Assembly (NCBI GenBank): GCA_000444245.1
Contig: ATSW01119024.1
Span: forward strand, 1-20,059
Direction: 5' to 3'
DNA from: Botryllus schlosseri
Lineage: Eukaryota; Chordata; Ascidiacea; Stolidobranchia; Styelidae
Length of the DNA stretch: 20,059 bases
Each line of letters starts with the position of its first letter. Within the stretch, counting starts at the first letter, position 1. The notes beneath the pieces were generated by a model. It had not been told where the DNA came from, searched no databases, and saw only the letters and a program-made list of their open reading frames with translations. This document shows positions 1-9,239 of this stretch, piece after piece. The translations under genes and the position numbers were made by a program.

Positions 1-247
1 GTAAAGTGATTACCATGACCGGGTAATGTTGGTGTATAGTGCACTAGTTCCGTGATTTTTATCCACACCGATTACTTGATGACTTGAAATTGACTCGTGA
101 ATTTTGGTCCGAGTCAATCCACATTTCTGATACGCCGAGTCAAGTCAAGTCATTTTAGCAAAGTGACTCGAGTCAAGTCAAGTCATGCGAAAAAGGTGAC
201 TCGAGTCTGACTCGAGTCAAGTCATGACTCGAATCATCCCAACACTG
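1..247. mobile_element. hAT-type DNA transposon, terminal part (truncated by window start)
   Basis: Read on the minus strand from 247, the sequence begins CAGTGTTGGGATGATTCGAG, a hAT-like terminus (CAGTG start, GGGATG). It continues into clustered copies of GACTCGAGTC and the half word GAGTCAAGTC between about 110 and 235. Such short palindromic subterminal words are typical transposase-binding clusters of hAT elements. The other end lies outside the window, so neither length nor target duplication can be checked. The terminus stops 57 bp before the fibrinogen-domain exon, so the element sits in the preceding intron. Confidence 0.65.
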
Positions 248-303
248 CGACTTGACGATTCCCCAAGGTCGATCTCATATCGAAATTTTTAATTCAACTG
301 AAG

Positions 304-403
304 GACTGCAGAACCTCTACAATATTTTGCAATCGTCCGAAAGTTTCGAATTACGCATCGATATGGAGGATTGGGATGGCGTGAGAAAGTTTGCGCAGTA
401 TTC
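304..403 (+). CDS. Fibrinogen-related domain protein, penultimate exon
   Basis: This 100-bp exon encodes the middle of a fibrinogen C-terminal domain (FReD), as found in ficolins, tenascins, angiopoietins and many secreted invertebrate lectins. After a split Gly codon the reading is LQNLYNIL...FELRIDMEDWDG...FAQYS, matching the family block WLGLxNLxxIT...YELRVDLxDWDG...YAxYxxF. The donor after 403 is GTAAGT. The last two bases (TC) join the first base of the next exon to make a Ser codon, so the frame runs straight on into the strong FReD block at 2718. I placed the acceptor at AAG 301-303 because the frame upstream loses similarity and the preceding exon should end in FWLG. The pyrimidine tract there is weak, and the AG at 266-267 is an alternative. 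Earlier exons, with the signal peptide and N-terminal half, lie upstream of the window. Confidence 0.82.
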
Positions 404-1739
404 GTAAGTATAAATATACAGAACGAGTCACCCTGCCAACATGACAAATTAAACTTGAGATCAATCACTTATACACCTATACAGATGTATTGAATTCAAT
501 TCTTACGGTTTACAGTCATGACATGTAGATGTTGATCTTTGGTAAACAGACATTCTAAATGTGAAACAAGAGTTTACACATAAGGCATGAAGCTTCGCCT
601 TTGGTGAATGCGTCATGAACTAGGAACGGATCGACTCTGTCATGGATCCTGAATTGGTTTACCCACAATCGGTAGCACAGCCGTTTGCTATATTCATAAT
701 GAGATACCTGTACAATACGGGTGACAACCAATGTTCTCTCTAATTGGTGACAACGTACATATTTAACAATCGCGATCAAAGGGTAAACGTTTTCAAAATC
801 ATGGCAGTCTGGTTTTCGGATAAAAGTGGCGTAGCGATGAAAGAGAATTAGAGTTACGACCATAAATTCGAACATTAAAGTCCTGACAGCGTATTGCGTA
901 TTGCAACAAGCAGTACGTTATCGTGGTTGATATCCAAACCGCATCTGACCTTATTATTTGTTGTACCAATGCATTGTGACACAGAAAACCAAAGCCAACC
1001 AACACCAAAGTAATGAACAATGATGCTGGATTTATTGAAAGAAATGCCGCAAATTTTAACCAATTGCAAAAAGAAGAATTGATTTTCAAAGTACTCTTGT
1101 AGAAATAGAAAATAATAGATGTGTGGTCAAGTAGTCAAGCAATCTATCTGGACATGGCTTGACAGATTTTTGTTAGTCAGGATCCCAATATTGTATTTAA
1201 AATGCTGAATGACTCGTGATGCCATCCATAAAATTATTACTGCTTCCATGAATAGGTTCGCGGTTGGACATCGTAATCGTTGATGAAAAGCTAATTAGGC
1301 ATTTTTTTATGATGATTTAGGTCTAAATGTGATGTGAAGGCAAGGGTTGCCTATAAAACAAATGGGTGTTGAAAACAATTTGCTTAAAACATGTTTTAAA
1401 CCGTGTTTTATAAAAACGCCTTTAAAAAATTTTTGTTCTCTAAGTTGTACATTTAGGTCATAATTATGTCAATACTTCCCAAAAAACATGTGGAATGAGC
1501 CTGGGGACGATTACCACCCGATATAGCCGACGTATATGATATGGAATGGTTGGAACTCTCGACATCGTCGGTTGAACCGCTATAGTAAATATAGATGTTA
1601 TATATAACAAGGGCCTTGATGCAAACCTGTTTGTTGTAAATTTATTTTTGTTCTAAATTCAGCCCTAGTGTTATGAGTCTACTCCTAAACTACTTCCACG
1701 TGACTTATCAGTGGGACTATACAATCAGCACCTTAAATA

Positions 1740-1823
1740 GTTAATGAGTAGCCTAATCCAAGTAGATAACAACTTCTTGATTACTTGGAAATAATTAAAG
1801 TACTTTGCTACTGACCAGCTCTG
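1740..1823. mobile_element. hAT element right end, same family as 5235
   Basis: The segment ends AAGTACTTTGCTACTGACCA then GCTCTG. Its reverse complement matches the left end at 5235 (CAGAGGTGGTCAGTAACCAA then GTACTT) at 23 of 26 positions. CAAGTAGA and TTACTTGG words lie just inside, as in the other copy. I could not find the matching left end in the intron, so the inner boundary is a guess and the copy is probably partial. Confidence 0.5.
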
Positions 1824-1893
1824 CTCTGCGTTAGTTGATCAATTCTCCACACCACTCACCTACACTAAAGTGGTTCTTTACTGGAGTTAGAGG

Positions 1894-2369
1894 TAGGGAT
1901 GGGCAAAATCGAGCATATGAGTGATTCGGTTCTGAATCACGGAATATGCTTCGAGTCGAGTCGAGTGGAGTAATCGAGTATAACTCTTTGTGACGTCATC
2001 ACGAAATGTAATATGTCAAAGTTCAAATCGCATTAAAGATACTTTGCTATTTTTACGACCGTCCCGATTTCATTTCACTTGGTGACAATGTTGTGGGATG
2101 ATCATGAATTCGGAAATGCAACATATCCAGTAACGGTCCTGGCTTTATACTATATGTTTCGTATACTACGACACGGCCAATCAAGGTTTCAAGGATTCAA
2201 CAGTGAAAATTAGTATCGAAACCATAATTCTCGCTAATAAATAAACTTTCAGTGGCGAGGCGTGTATCATTTCATTACTCGAAAAAATCGCATTTTATTA
2301 CTCGACTCGAATCATTAAAGTTAATACTCGATTCAGATTCGAGTACTCGAATCATTGTGCCCAGCCCTA
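1894..2369. mobile_element. hAT MITE (476 bp) with TCGAGT subterminal words
   Basis: The left end TAGGGATGGGCAAAAT and the inverted right end TAGGGCTGGGCACAAT match at 14 of 16 positions. This is a common hAT terminus. Inside both ends are stacked CGAGTCGAGT / ACTCGA words. The interior has no transposase-like reading, so it is a non-autonomous element. The flanking 8-mers GTTAGAGG (1886-1893) and CTTGCAGG (2370-2377) agree at only 5 of 8 positions, so the duplication is old or doubtful. A TGACGTCA octamer lies at 1991-1998. The element sits in the intron of the fibrinogen-domain gene. Confidence 0.7.
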
Positions 2370-2717
2370 CTTGCAGGTAATGTATTGGATGTGAGATGCG
2401 GTCGATTTTTGTTTTTGTACCTATGAGAAAAATTTGGGGTCCCCGAAGGTCTGAACACTAATCCATGAGTTCCCAAGATCATTAAACTTTGTGAAGCCAT
2501 GATCTAATAACATGGAGAAACTGATCCAGTAACATATTCAAACTAACAATTTTAAGAGCAGTGATTTCGTGACACAGACTTGGTGATCACCTTGTCAGAG
2601 TTCATACATGGCAATTTGTATACGGTGTAATCCTGTAAATTTGTATAGGGTCCCATCGGTTTCGCAAAGTAGCACAAATCGGTAAGTAGCTTTATTCAAC
2701 TTTTTACCATTTTCCAG

Positions 2718-3039
2718 GAGATTTGATGTCGGGCCTCCTCAAAATGATTACGTTTTAAGCGTGTCCGGCTATTCTGGAACGGCAGGTGATTATTTAGTCG
2801 GACACAGTGGATTTAGATTTTCTACAAAGGATCACGACGTCGACGCGGATCCTCGTAATTGCGCAAATGTCTTCAAGGGTGCATGGTGGTACAATGCATG
2901 TCACAGCTCTAATTTAAATGGACTCTACCACGAAGGTGGAACGCATGCATCGTATGCTGATGGGATAAACTGGGGAAGCTGGACGACTTTCTACTATTCT
3001 CTTAAATTCGTCGAAATGAAAATCAAACAGACTAATTGA
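2718..3039 (+). CDS. Fibrinogen-related domain protein, terminal exon
   Basis: This exon encodes the C-terminal 107 residues of the FReD and the stop codon (TGA 3037-3039). Visible family marks, in order, are RFDVGPPQNDYVLSVSGYSG, the calcium-site segment FSTKDHDVDADPRNCA (acidic D-x-D-x-D), the disulphide pair in NCANVFKGAWWYNACH, the ligand-pocket block CHSSNLNG, then SYADGINW and the closing YSLKFVEMKI. All expected pieces are present without interruption, so this half of the gene looks intact. The exon starts right after TTTTCCAG at 2710-2717, and its first base completes a Ser codon begun at 402-403. FReD proteins are normally secreted or surface lectins that bind acetylated sugars or matrix partners. 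Which subgroup this one belongs to depends on the N-terminal exons, which are not in the window. An ATTAAA lies 30 bases past the stop. Confidence 0.93.
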
Positions 3040-3069
3040 AATGCTGATTCATGAATATCGCATATATTT

Positions 3070-3075
3070 ATTAAA
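3070..3075 (+). other. Probable polyadenylation signal (ATTAAA)
   Basis: ATTAAA is the commonest variant of AATAAA and lies 31 bp after the stop of the fibrinogen-domain gene. No other signal occurs before the next repeat starts near 3148. This implies a very short 3' UTR. Confidence 0.5.
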
Positions 3076-3147
3076 TAACCAATAGCCTATACATAACACT
3101 GGTCGAAGTGAGGTTGTACGCTATACCGATAACTCACAACAAAATGG

Positions 3148-4310
3148 CTTCTTATTTCAATACGTCTCCAAGAGAAAATACACATGATATACAGAAATGG
3201 GCATTTCGGCGTCGGCCATTACCGTACTACGAAGTGCCAAGACATGAACTTTTAGGCCATGTAACATGCGACTCCGAGAAGCGGTGCCAGAACGATCGGC
3301 AACGAGAAGACCTTGACCGAAAAGGGCTGCCTCCATGCTGGTCAAAAACTCCGATACATAGGCTATGCTATTTGTTTAATTGTACATAATAGGCAGCTAA
3401 ACGGCTGGCGACGAATGTTCCTGTCCTGGTAATCTGAACCTCGCAATACAAATGCCATCCCGCATAACAAAATTATTTGCCAGTGACGAAATTTCATTTT
3501 GAAATCGTGTGCGTATTTTAATGCAGTACGTTTAGGCGATTTCAATATCTTTCGACATATCAGACAGGAGGTCACCAAACAACATCATATAACGAAGTCA
3601 TTATAATTATATTAACGGGTTCTTCCGAATATGTTTAATTATTATTTACGGGCCCTACATTTTCCAAGACACCTCAACAAGATTGGGTGCATCGACTCGC
3701 GATTGGGCGACGTATGCGGTATTGATGAAGCCGTAGAGCACTATCTGATTACCTGCAGAAAATACTGCGATATCAAAGAAAACGCTCACGAAGCCATGCA
3801 GATTCGAAGGAGGTAGATTTCGACATGCGTACTCTACTGACTGACCCACATGTACTTCGATATGTTGTTGAATATGTTAGATCTACGCAAGTAACGTAGT
3901 GAAACCTATTTATTCCTTTCATGTGCAGTTTGTGCACACATGTAGCTTTATATTTCTCATATATTATGAGCGTTCTGTTGCGTTTAACTTTTTTTCTGTC
4001 CGTGGCGCAAAAAGATTTTTCTTGCGATAAGCGCCACTTATTCCTCTGTGTTTTTATCTATAATAATAAAAATAATAACCTCACTCAGCTCTATCGCTAA
4101 ATCTGAGTTCGTGAGCAGAAAGAGGATAAAAAATTGATAGTAATATATATGCAATTCACTATTATATTGACCGATTAAATCAAAAATTATAGAAAAATTT
4201 CGCGCCTTGCGCGGTTAGGAAATATCATACGGCTCACAAACCCCACAGACGTTTGGTTTATCGCCTTATGGGGGCTTAGCTGACGAAGTGCTGTTTCGGT
4301 CCTGCGCTTG
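3148..4310. repeat. Unclassified interspersed repeat, copy 1
   Basis: This block is clearly related to 15569-16370. Shared stretches include GGCCATGTAACATGCG, GCCAGAACGATCGGCA, TTTGAAATCGTGTGC, ATGTTTAATTATTATTTACG, GGGCCCTACA and the closing CTGACGAAGTGCTGTTTCG. The order is the same in both copies, with many substitutions and small length differences. No coding capacity is shared by the copies: the short ORFs differ and are not conserved. I see no obvious terminal inverted repeats, so the class is unknown. Here the block is interrupted by a LINE 3' end at 3677-4077. The outer limits are where similarity between the copies fades and are approximate. Confidence 0.7.
3677..4077 (+). mobile_element. 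LINE (non-LTR retrotransposon) 3' end, 5'-truncated
   Basis: Comparison with the second repeat copy shows an uninterrupted AAGACACCTCACTCAGCTC there (16087 on), while here ACCTCA is present twice (3671-3676 and 4078-4083) around a 401-bp insert. The insert starts in an open reading that gives NKIGCIDSRLGDVCGIDEAV and, directly after it, EHYLITC. This resembles the C-x7-H-x4-C zinc-knuckle region after reverse transcriptase in many LINEs; the first Cys of the usual CCHC set is not evident. The reading ends at a TAG near 3816. About 260 bp of 3' UTR follow and end in a TAATAATAAAAATAATAA tail. The 5' truncation, simple-repeat tail and short target duplication are standard for LINE retrotransposition. 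The clade cannot be told from so little. Confidence 0.72.
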
Positions 4311-5055
4311 AGCATGGTGACTTTGGTTGTGACTACTCGAGACCATGGGGATAAACAACATCAGAACTAATTCGCATGGTGCGGATGAGCATGGGGACAT
4401 ATGAGCAACTGAACAGGCTGTCATTTGAGTAACGGGTCAAATGATCATGGGGACACAATAACATATGGATTAGGTAGGGACATATGAACATTGGGACATT
4501 CTACCATGATTCGTGGAATTAGGACTATGAGTTAGATCTCTGTTGTTTTTCCTGTGAGATGTTTCAGGTATAAAGTGCATATTGTGAAGTGGTTTTCAAA
4601 GTTTTTGGAGCATTTCTAATGACAACCATCGTTGCAAGTTACACAGTTCTATGAACGATGATTCATTGCAGAAGTATCAGTGATCCAGTGAGGACTATAT
4701 CACCGAAATTTTTCAATCACTGTATTTTTAATGTAGCTTACGACACGACATAACAATGATTTCCGTTCTAGTCATCTGCTAATTGCTGGATTTTCCTTTC
4801 CCAATCATTGAAATGGGCGACTGATTACTTAAAATCACACATTGAGCGGTGATTCGAGCGCGACCTCTGTGACCTTCGTTTCAATTTCAAGTCATCAATT
4901 ATTCGGTGTCGACGAAGTCGCCGCACCGTAAATGTTCTCGACACGATGGTAGAATCTGTTTAAACTAACAGTCATTTAACGATTGCGCAGCCTGGTTTCA
5001 CTAATTCTCTGTCGATATGTCGCAAATAAATCTACCGCAAACGAAGGGATTAGAG
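4311..5055. other. Non-coding stretch, nothing recognised
   Basis: I see no ORF with family similarity, no splice-bounded exon and no terminal repeat here. Between 4320 and 4500 the word CATGGGGA and the phrase GGGACATATGA recur irregularly, which may be a decayed short tandem array. The remainder is AT-rich single-copy-looking sequence. Confidence 0.5.
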
Positions 5056-5230
5056 CATGGGTGTGAGACATACAGCCCGCGTACCGCATCCGGCCCGCGA
5101 CGCAATTCTGAGGAAATGAAAAATTACTTTCCGGCATATTTATATGAAAACTTATGATTTTTATTCAAAAACACTTCCACGTGAATAATCCCTCAAGATA
5201 ACAAATGTTGAACACGTTCAATTGTTCATA
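5056..5230. mobile_element. hAT-like left end (CCGGCCCGCG type)
   Basis: From 5056 the sequence reads CATGGGTGTGAGACATACAG then CCCGCG...CCGGCCCGCGACG. This fits the layout of hAT ends of the CAGGGGTGGCCAA...GCGGCCCGC group and resembles the ends at 15159 and 18954. No matching right end was found and the boundary at 5230 is arbitrary. The next hAT end, at 5235, probably belongs to an element inserted into this one. Confidence 0.4.
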
Positions 5231-5234
5231 TGAC

Positions 5235-5395
5235 CAGAGGTGGTCAGTAACCAAGTACTTCTACTTTTTTGAAGTACTCAAGTAGATCAAATTTCCCGCT
5301 ACTTCTACTTCGTAATATTTTTTGATCTACTTACTTACTTTTCGCAATTTTCAGTTTGTCAAGTAGAAGTAGTCTAATCCACCAATCAGGAAGCT
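5235..5395. mobile_element. hAT left end with AAGTA/TACTT subterminal words
   Basis: The terminus is CAGAGGTGGTCAGTAACCAA at 5235. It is followed by stacked AAGTACTTCTACTT, GAAGTACTCAAGTAGATCAA and CTACTTCTACTT words through about 5375. The same terminus, inverted, occurs at 1823 in the intron upstream. The left flank is CATATGAC (5227-5234), but no right end or matching 8-mer was found within the window, so the inner limit is approximate. Confidence 0.55.
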
Positions 5396-6214
5396 AGCAT
5401 GAGGAATTTCTGGGCTGTTTCCACGGAGTATCACGCAATAATTTTCATAAAAGTTGAGTAAAGTCCATAATTCTCGTCGCGCTTCGTGCACAGTGGATAT
5501 GGAAAATATGGTTGGCGGTACTAAACTTGAGCATTACCTCATATTTGCCAATTTGGTATTCGTTTGAATCTCTTTCTGCATGCTTGTTATTGTGCCGTTA
5601 ACTCTCGATAAGGGGCACGCGAAAAGTCTTCGAGTTACTAAACTCTTTACTGCAATGAATGTAGTTGTGAAAGCAATACCCCGTGGATATGGAGTGAGCA
5701 GTATCATTTAACGAAAGTATCGGAGAATATAATTTAGGTAGCGGGTTGCGTCGTTCCGTTCACACCGCATTGTCACCCCTTGGATTTTTCGATTTTAATA
5801 TATAGTGTCTTTACAATCCGAGCCCCGCCGTACCAATGCGATCTTAAGTGAAATATGATGTGCCCTATTAGAATTACCAAGTTGGAATCATAGGCTTCTC
5901 ACGAATATAGATATTTCTGTTACGTTTGAGCGATTCCAATATATTTTGACTATATCGACAATCCTAATGGGAGGTCAAGAAATATCAACATGCAATAAAG
6001 TGATTATTAAAATTCAGAAAAGGCATAATCTGTAATTTTTTGTCCAAATTTTTCGTAGACCCCCCTCCATTAGCTCTACAGGTTAATTTGGTCACGTGGG
6101 CTAAGATTCAATAATATTTGGACAGTAATATTTGAAACTACCAACGTTATCGACGAAATTCATTGAAGGGTTTGAAAAAATTTCGAGACTAGAAACGTTG
6201 TCCCAATAACTTTT
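5396..6214. other. Non-coding stretch, nothing recognised
   Basis: It may be the interior of the hAT copy that starts at 5235, but no transposase-like reading is visible on either strand. No exon, RNA gene or tandem repeat was seen. Confidence 0.45.
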
Positions 6215-6720
6215 CAATTGAATAGTATATTCATATTGAAATGAACCCGAATATTTTCGGCTGACACTCGTCAGGGGTAATCGTCAGCAACTAGTAGAGA
6301 ATTGGAAAGAACATTGTATATCAACAATCGTATCACAAAATATGACGTCACCAGCATGAAAGAGAGAGCGTTCAATGTACTAGTTTTAGGTGGTACACGA
6401 ACTCCTTTTGTTGACAGAGTTCTGGTTGGTGTATTTTGATAAAAGTCGACTCCAAGGCACACAAATGGAATTATGAACGGCCCCGTCCAACGATTCGAAA
6501 TCGGTCGTCTCGATAATTATTCGCACAAATCGGATTATCTAACAGATGTTTGCCGATGGCAGAATTAATGGCCTTTGATCGATCAGCATCAATCTTAAGC
6601 GGATGAGTTAAGGGTGAGCTTTTCACGGAGCGTGATCCACGTGTTCTGATAAATTTGGGGACATGTTGGTTTATGCGAAAATATTCGGGTTCATTTCAAT
6701 ATGAATATACTATTCAATTG
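6215..6720. repeat. Perfect 45-bp inverted repeat around a 416-bp spacer
   Basis: The left arm (6215-6259) begins CAATTGAATAGTATATTCAT and ends CCCGAATATTTTCG. The right arm (6676-6720) is its exact reverse complement over all 45 bases. Identity stops abruptly on both sides. A separate 12-mer, CAATAACTTTTC, occurs as a direct repeat just outside: its left copy (6204-6215) shares its last base with the left arm, and its right copy starts about 30 bp past the right arm. The spacer has no recognised gene but contains a TGACGTCA octamer at 6343-6350. It could be a small terminal-inverted-repeat transposon of unknown superfamily, a foldback element, or the product of a local inversion. Confidence 0.85.
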
Positions 6721-7379
6721 TATATTGAAGTTCTGTACCTCCAAAGAGCTCTTCAATAACTTTTCCTGATATTTATACTCACGATTTTGTTGCATATCTT
6801 ACAGTAAGCCTTCGACGATGTTGTGCTTCTACAATTAAACATTTTTATACGTAAGGCAGACTATATCTCAAAGAATTAGTGATGGCAGAGAACACTACAA
6901 GGGCTCTCCGTGGTGTTATATTTCCAGTAGCCAATTCCACATGGGTATTTGTCGTCCATAGGCCATGATGTCTGTATGCTGAAATGCGGCCGTAAGCTAT
7001 ATATATCTAATCGAAATGCAGCTTCACGGCAAACAATTTACAGACCAAAGATGTAGAAAAGATAAGTTGATTTGGTAGATATGAGAGCTCGGCGGGTTAG
7101 TAGAAAGGGGGATTTTGTGTCGACTCAATTCAATGTCTTTTCCATGTATTTTAATAATGTAAATATTACGTGATACTACAGCGTTTTTTGTCAGCGCGTG
7201 GGATGTAGATCCGATGGTTAAAAGACCACCCTGACACACTCCTTATGTTTCACCTACTCAGGCATATCTGATCATGATAGCATGCCGTCACATATGCAAT
7301 GGTATCCACTACCCATTACCTTGTATTATATAAACATCATAAAACAGATAATAACATGAAATGAGTTGGAGAAGCGAAA
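6721..7379. other. Non-coding stretch, nothing firmly recognised
   Basis: On the minus strand, around 6980-6885, a TTTCAG acceptor-like site precedes about 33 open codons that include YPCGIGYWKYNTTESPCSVL. That could be a small exon, but no family match or convincing donor is visible. The rest is unremarkable AT-rich sequence. Confidence 0.4.
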
Positions 7380-8090
7380 ACAAATTAGAATTGACATTAT
7401 TGAAAAAGCCAAGACAACTAACAATACAATAAAATGTGGATTAAGAAACATAACTGAGTGGATAATATTTCTTTGCAATGAGTAATAAAATTGCTTTCAA
7501 GTGTAGACAGATACAAAATATTACAGTTACTATGACAAAAATGCAGCTTACAATGAGAAAAATGATGCATATTAGGATACAGCACATGAAAAGTTGACTA
7601 TATAGTCAATAGCCTGAACCAAGAGCACCCAAATGTCAACATATTACGGAAGTAGACACTGAGGTCAGCAGATTGCACGGATTTAGTGACAGAAAGGTTT
7701 ATATATCAGTTATGGCACAGTCCACATGGATTAGGTTGGAGATATATATACTCAAGTCTAGAAAGTGGAATGATACTCTGCCTGGAGAGCTGAAGACCTA
7801 ACAATATTGTGTACAGAGAACAAAACATTTGAGTGGCTGCACTGGTATAGACATTAACAAATTATTAGAATTGACAGCAAGATAACCAACAAGACATTAA
7901 AATTAGAATTAGTGCAGTTTCGTAGGCTGTAGTGATACTCAGCCAGGAAAGTAAATGTCCTAGCAGAGAGTAAAACGTTGTAAATAAAGCAAGCGAAACC
8001 TCCGAAAATGATACGATAAAACATTAGAATCGACAGTCTTACTAGAAGTAGAATAACTATCATGAGGGGTTAGAGTACAGAAGCCCGGGA
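7380..8090. repeat. Decayed tandem repeat, about 160-bp period, at least four units
   Basis: Two anchor words recur at a roughly constant step. ATTAGAATTGACA appears near 7385, 7862 and 8023 (the last with one change). A block of the form GTGGAATGATACTCTGCCTG appears near 7457, 7605, 7767 and 7930 with increasing divergence. Steps are about 150 to 163 bp, and the 477-bp gap equals three periods. Units are very diverged, purine-rich and without a shared reading frame, so this is probably an old minisatellite or satellite remnant, or a tandem array inside a larger element. Confidence 0.5.
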
Positions 8091-8242
8091 ACTGACCATC
8101 AGAAAGTACTGCATACTGGCCGAACTAATCCATGACCACTAACAAATGGTCTTTTAATCGTCAATATTGATACCAAATGACACCACCCCTACTTCACCGC
8201 AACATTTAGCAAATACAGCGCTGGAGTCAACCAGAGCAACCT

Positions 8243-8250
8243 TATATAAG
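8243..8250 (+). promoter_or_regulatory. TATA-like box (TATATAAG)
   Basis: TATATAAG stands in a locally GC-richer stretch, with a pyrimidine-rich start-like region about 28-40 bp downstream (8272-8290) and an ATG at 8303. The spacing suits a core promoter. A chance TATA word in AT-rich DNA is an equally good explanation without transcript data. Confidence 0.3.
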
Positions 8251-8302
8251 CACTAACCAAACGCCCCATTAGTTTTCCCATCTACTCCTTAGCGCTTCGC
8301 GG

Positions 8303-8488
8303 ATGGAAATACGCATTAAAGCGAGCGGACGCGACTTGCCACACTTACTATTTCTGCTCCTTATTTCTCTTTGTTCCTCTTCTCTGTTGCGTCCGCTTGA
8401 TGAGAGAAACAGTCGGACGCGCTTACGGATCGTGAATTCCCGGCTTGAGTGTGGTTCTTACTCCAATTGTCAGCACCTTGGAAATTGA
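8303..8488 (+). CDS. Small ORF with signal-peptide-like N-terminus (hypothetical)
   Basis: This is a 61-codon ORF starting ATGG 53 bp after the TATA-like box. Residues 1-10 are basic (MEIRIKASGR). Residues 12-29 are strongly hydrophobic (LPHLLFLLLISLCSSSLL), followed by a charged, Arg-rich tail with two Cys, so the layout resembles a secretory signal peptide with a short mature part. I recognise no family. GC content is higher than in the surrounding sequence. A second ATGG at 8551 opens MAVNRYKC and runs into GTAAGC at 8576, a good splice donor. The whole segment might therefore be a first exon, with this ORF in the 5' leader. It may equally be spurious. Confidence 0.3.
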   Translation: MEIRIKASGRDLPHLLFLLLISLCSSSLLRPLDERNSRTRLRIVNSRLECGSYSNCQHLGN

Positions 8489-8575
8489 GAACAATGTTGT
8501 TGCAAATTGCATGACAATTTGAAAGTTACATCATTCTAGTTATTCCAGTCATGGCCGTGAATCGTTACAAGTGTG

Positions 8576-9239
8576 GTAAGCATAAGAATTATTACTATAC
8601 TTCAACTACAAATACAATATATTGTAGCTAACAATACGTTCATATTGTCATATTTATTCCACTGGAAGATTTTCGACTGGCTCTCTTCAGCAGTGAACGC
8701 CAGTAAATGAGGTTAACCAAGTTCGAAATATAGAAAGAATGTTGTCGTTGTGACGCAATAATGACAAGTACACGTAGTCCCCAACGGCACCAATTTGAAA
8801 ATGTTCCGTGGCCCAGATCAAAATTTGACGAGCTGATTACTAAAAGAAGTCAGCACCTTTGCTCAGACTTACTCACGGGCTAATTTGGAAGCTGATTACG
8901 TTCAACATATTCGCAAACTCCAGAATAAAGGCAAACGACCCCCCTCCTGTTTGGAACCATACTCTCTTTGAATGAAGCAATTAAACCGCCTAAACGATCT
9001 CTAGGAATATACCGTTCTCCTATAATTGCGATTGCAATTAGGCCTATTCCAGTAAATGAAGGATGTTTATATTTATATTTTATTGCAGATTTTGAGAGGG
9101 TGGTAGTCTCCATATCAAAATCAATAAATGTGATAGCAAATCGCGCGCAGCGCGAAGAAAAATATCATGCATCAGCATAAATGCTCCCAAAAATACTGTT
9201 TTGATGCTGATTTACTAAAAAACTATGAGCCTACTTCAA
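8576..9239. other. Non-coding stretch, nothing recognised
   Basis: If the donor at 8576 is real this would be intron. No acceptor-bounded exon with recognisable protein similarity follows. Overlapping short ORFs on both strands around 8880-9180 have no family features. The word CGCGCGCAGCGCGAAGAAAA near 9144 resembles CGCGCATAGCGCGAAAAAAA in the MITE at 19738, so part of this stretch may be hAT-derived. Confidence 0.4.

Larger units (their letters stand above)
404..2717 (+). other. Intron of the fibrinogen-domain gene
   Basis: The intron runs from GTAAGT at 404 to TTTTCCAG ending at 2717. It is phase 2 and 2,314 bp long. It contains a hAT right end (about 1740-1823) and a complete-looking hAT MITE (1894-2369). 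I see no recognisable gene or repeat in 404-1739 beyond a 16-bp perfect palindrome at 1384-1399 (TTAAAACATGTTTTAA), and nothing in 2370-2717. Confidence 0.8.

Noticed and set aside
555-875. 106-codon minus-strand ORF in the fibrinogen-gene intron
   Set aside because: No recognised motif, no splice or promoter support, and it is antisense within an intron; length alone is not convincing.
3108-3389. 93-codon + strand ORF after the fibrinogen gene
   Set aside because: The second repeat copy (15569 on) does not keep this frame despite nucleotide similarity, so it is not coding.
4280-4300. CTGACGA word repeated at 4280, 16343 and 16715 as a possible hammerhead core
   Set aside because: No GAAA with stem II follows on either strand in the required order. 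It is better explained as the shared end of the unclassified repeat.
4320-4500. Repeated CATGGGGA / GGGACATATGA words
   Set aside because: Spacing is irregular and no unit can be defined, so it is not reported as a tandem repeat.
6885-6980. Minus-strand Cys/Trp-rich mini-exon after TTTCAG
   Set aside because: Only about 33 codons, no clear donor and no recognised family; recorded only within the non-coding stretch.
8389-8420. Hammerhead-ribozyme-like string (stem GCGTCCG/CGGACGC with TTGATGAG, GAAAC and GTC words)
   Set aside because: There is no room for stem II between TGATGAG and GAAAC, and the first core base differs from CUGANGA; it is only a hairpin.
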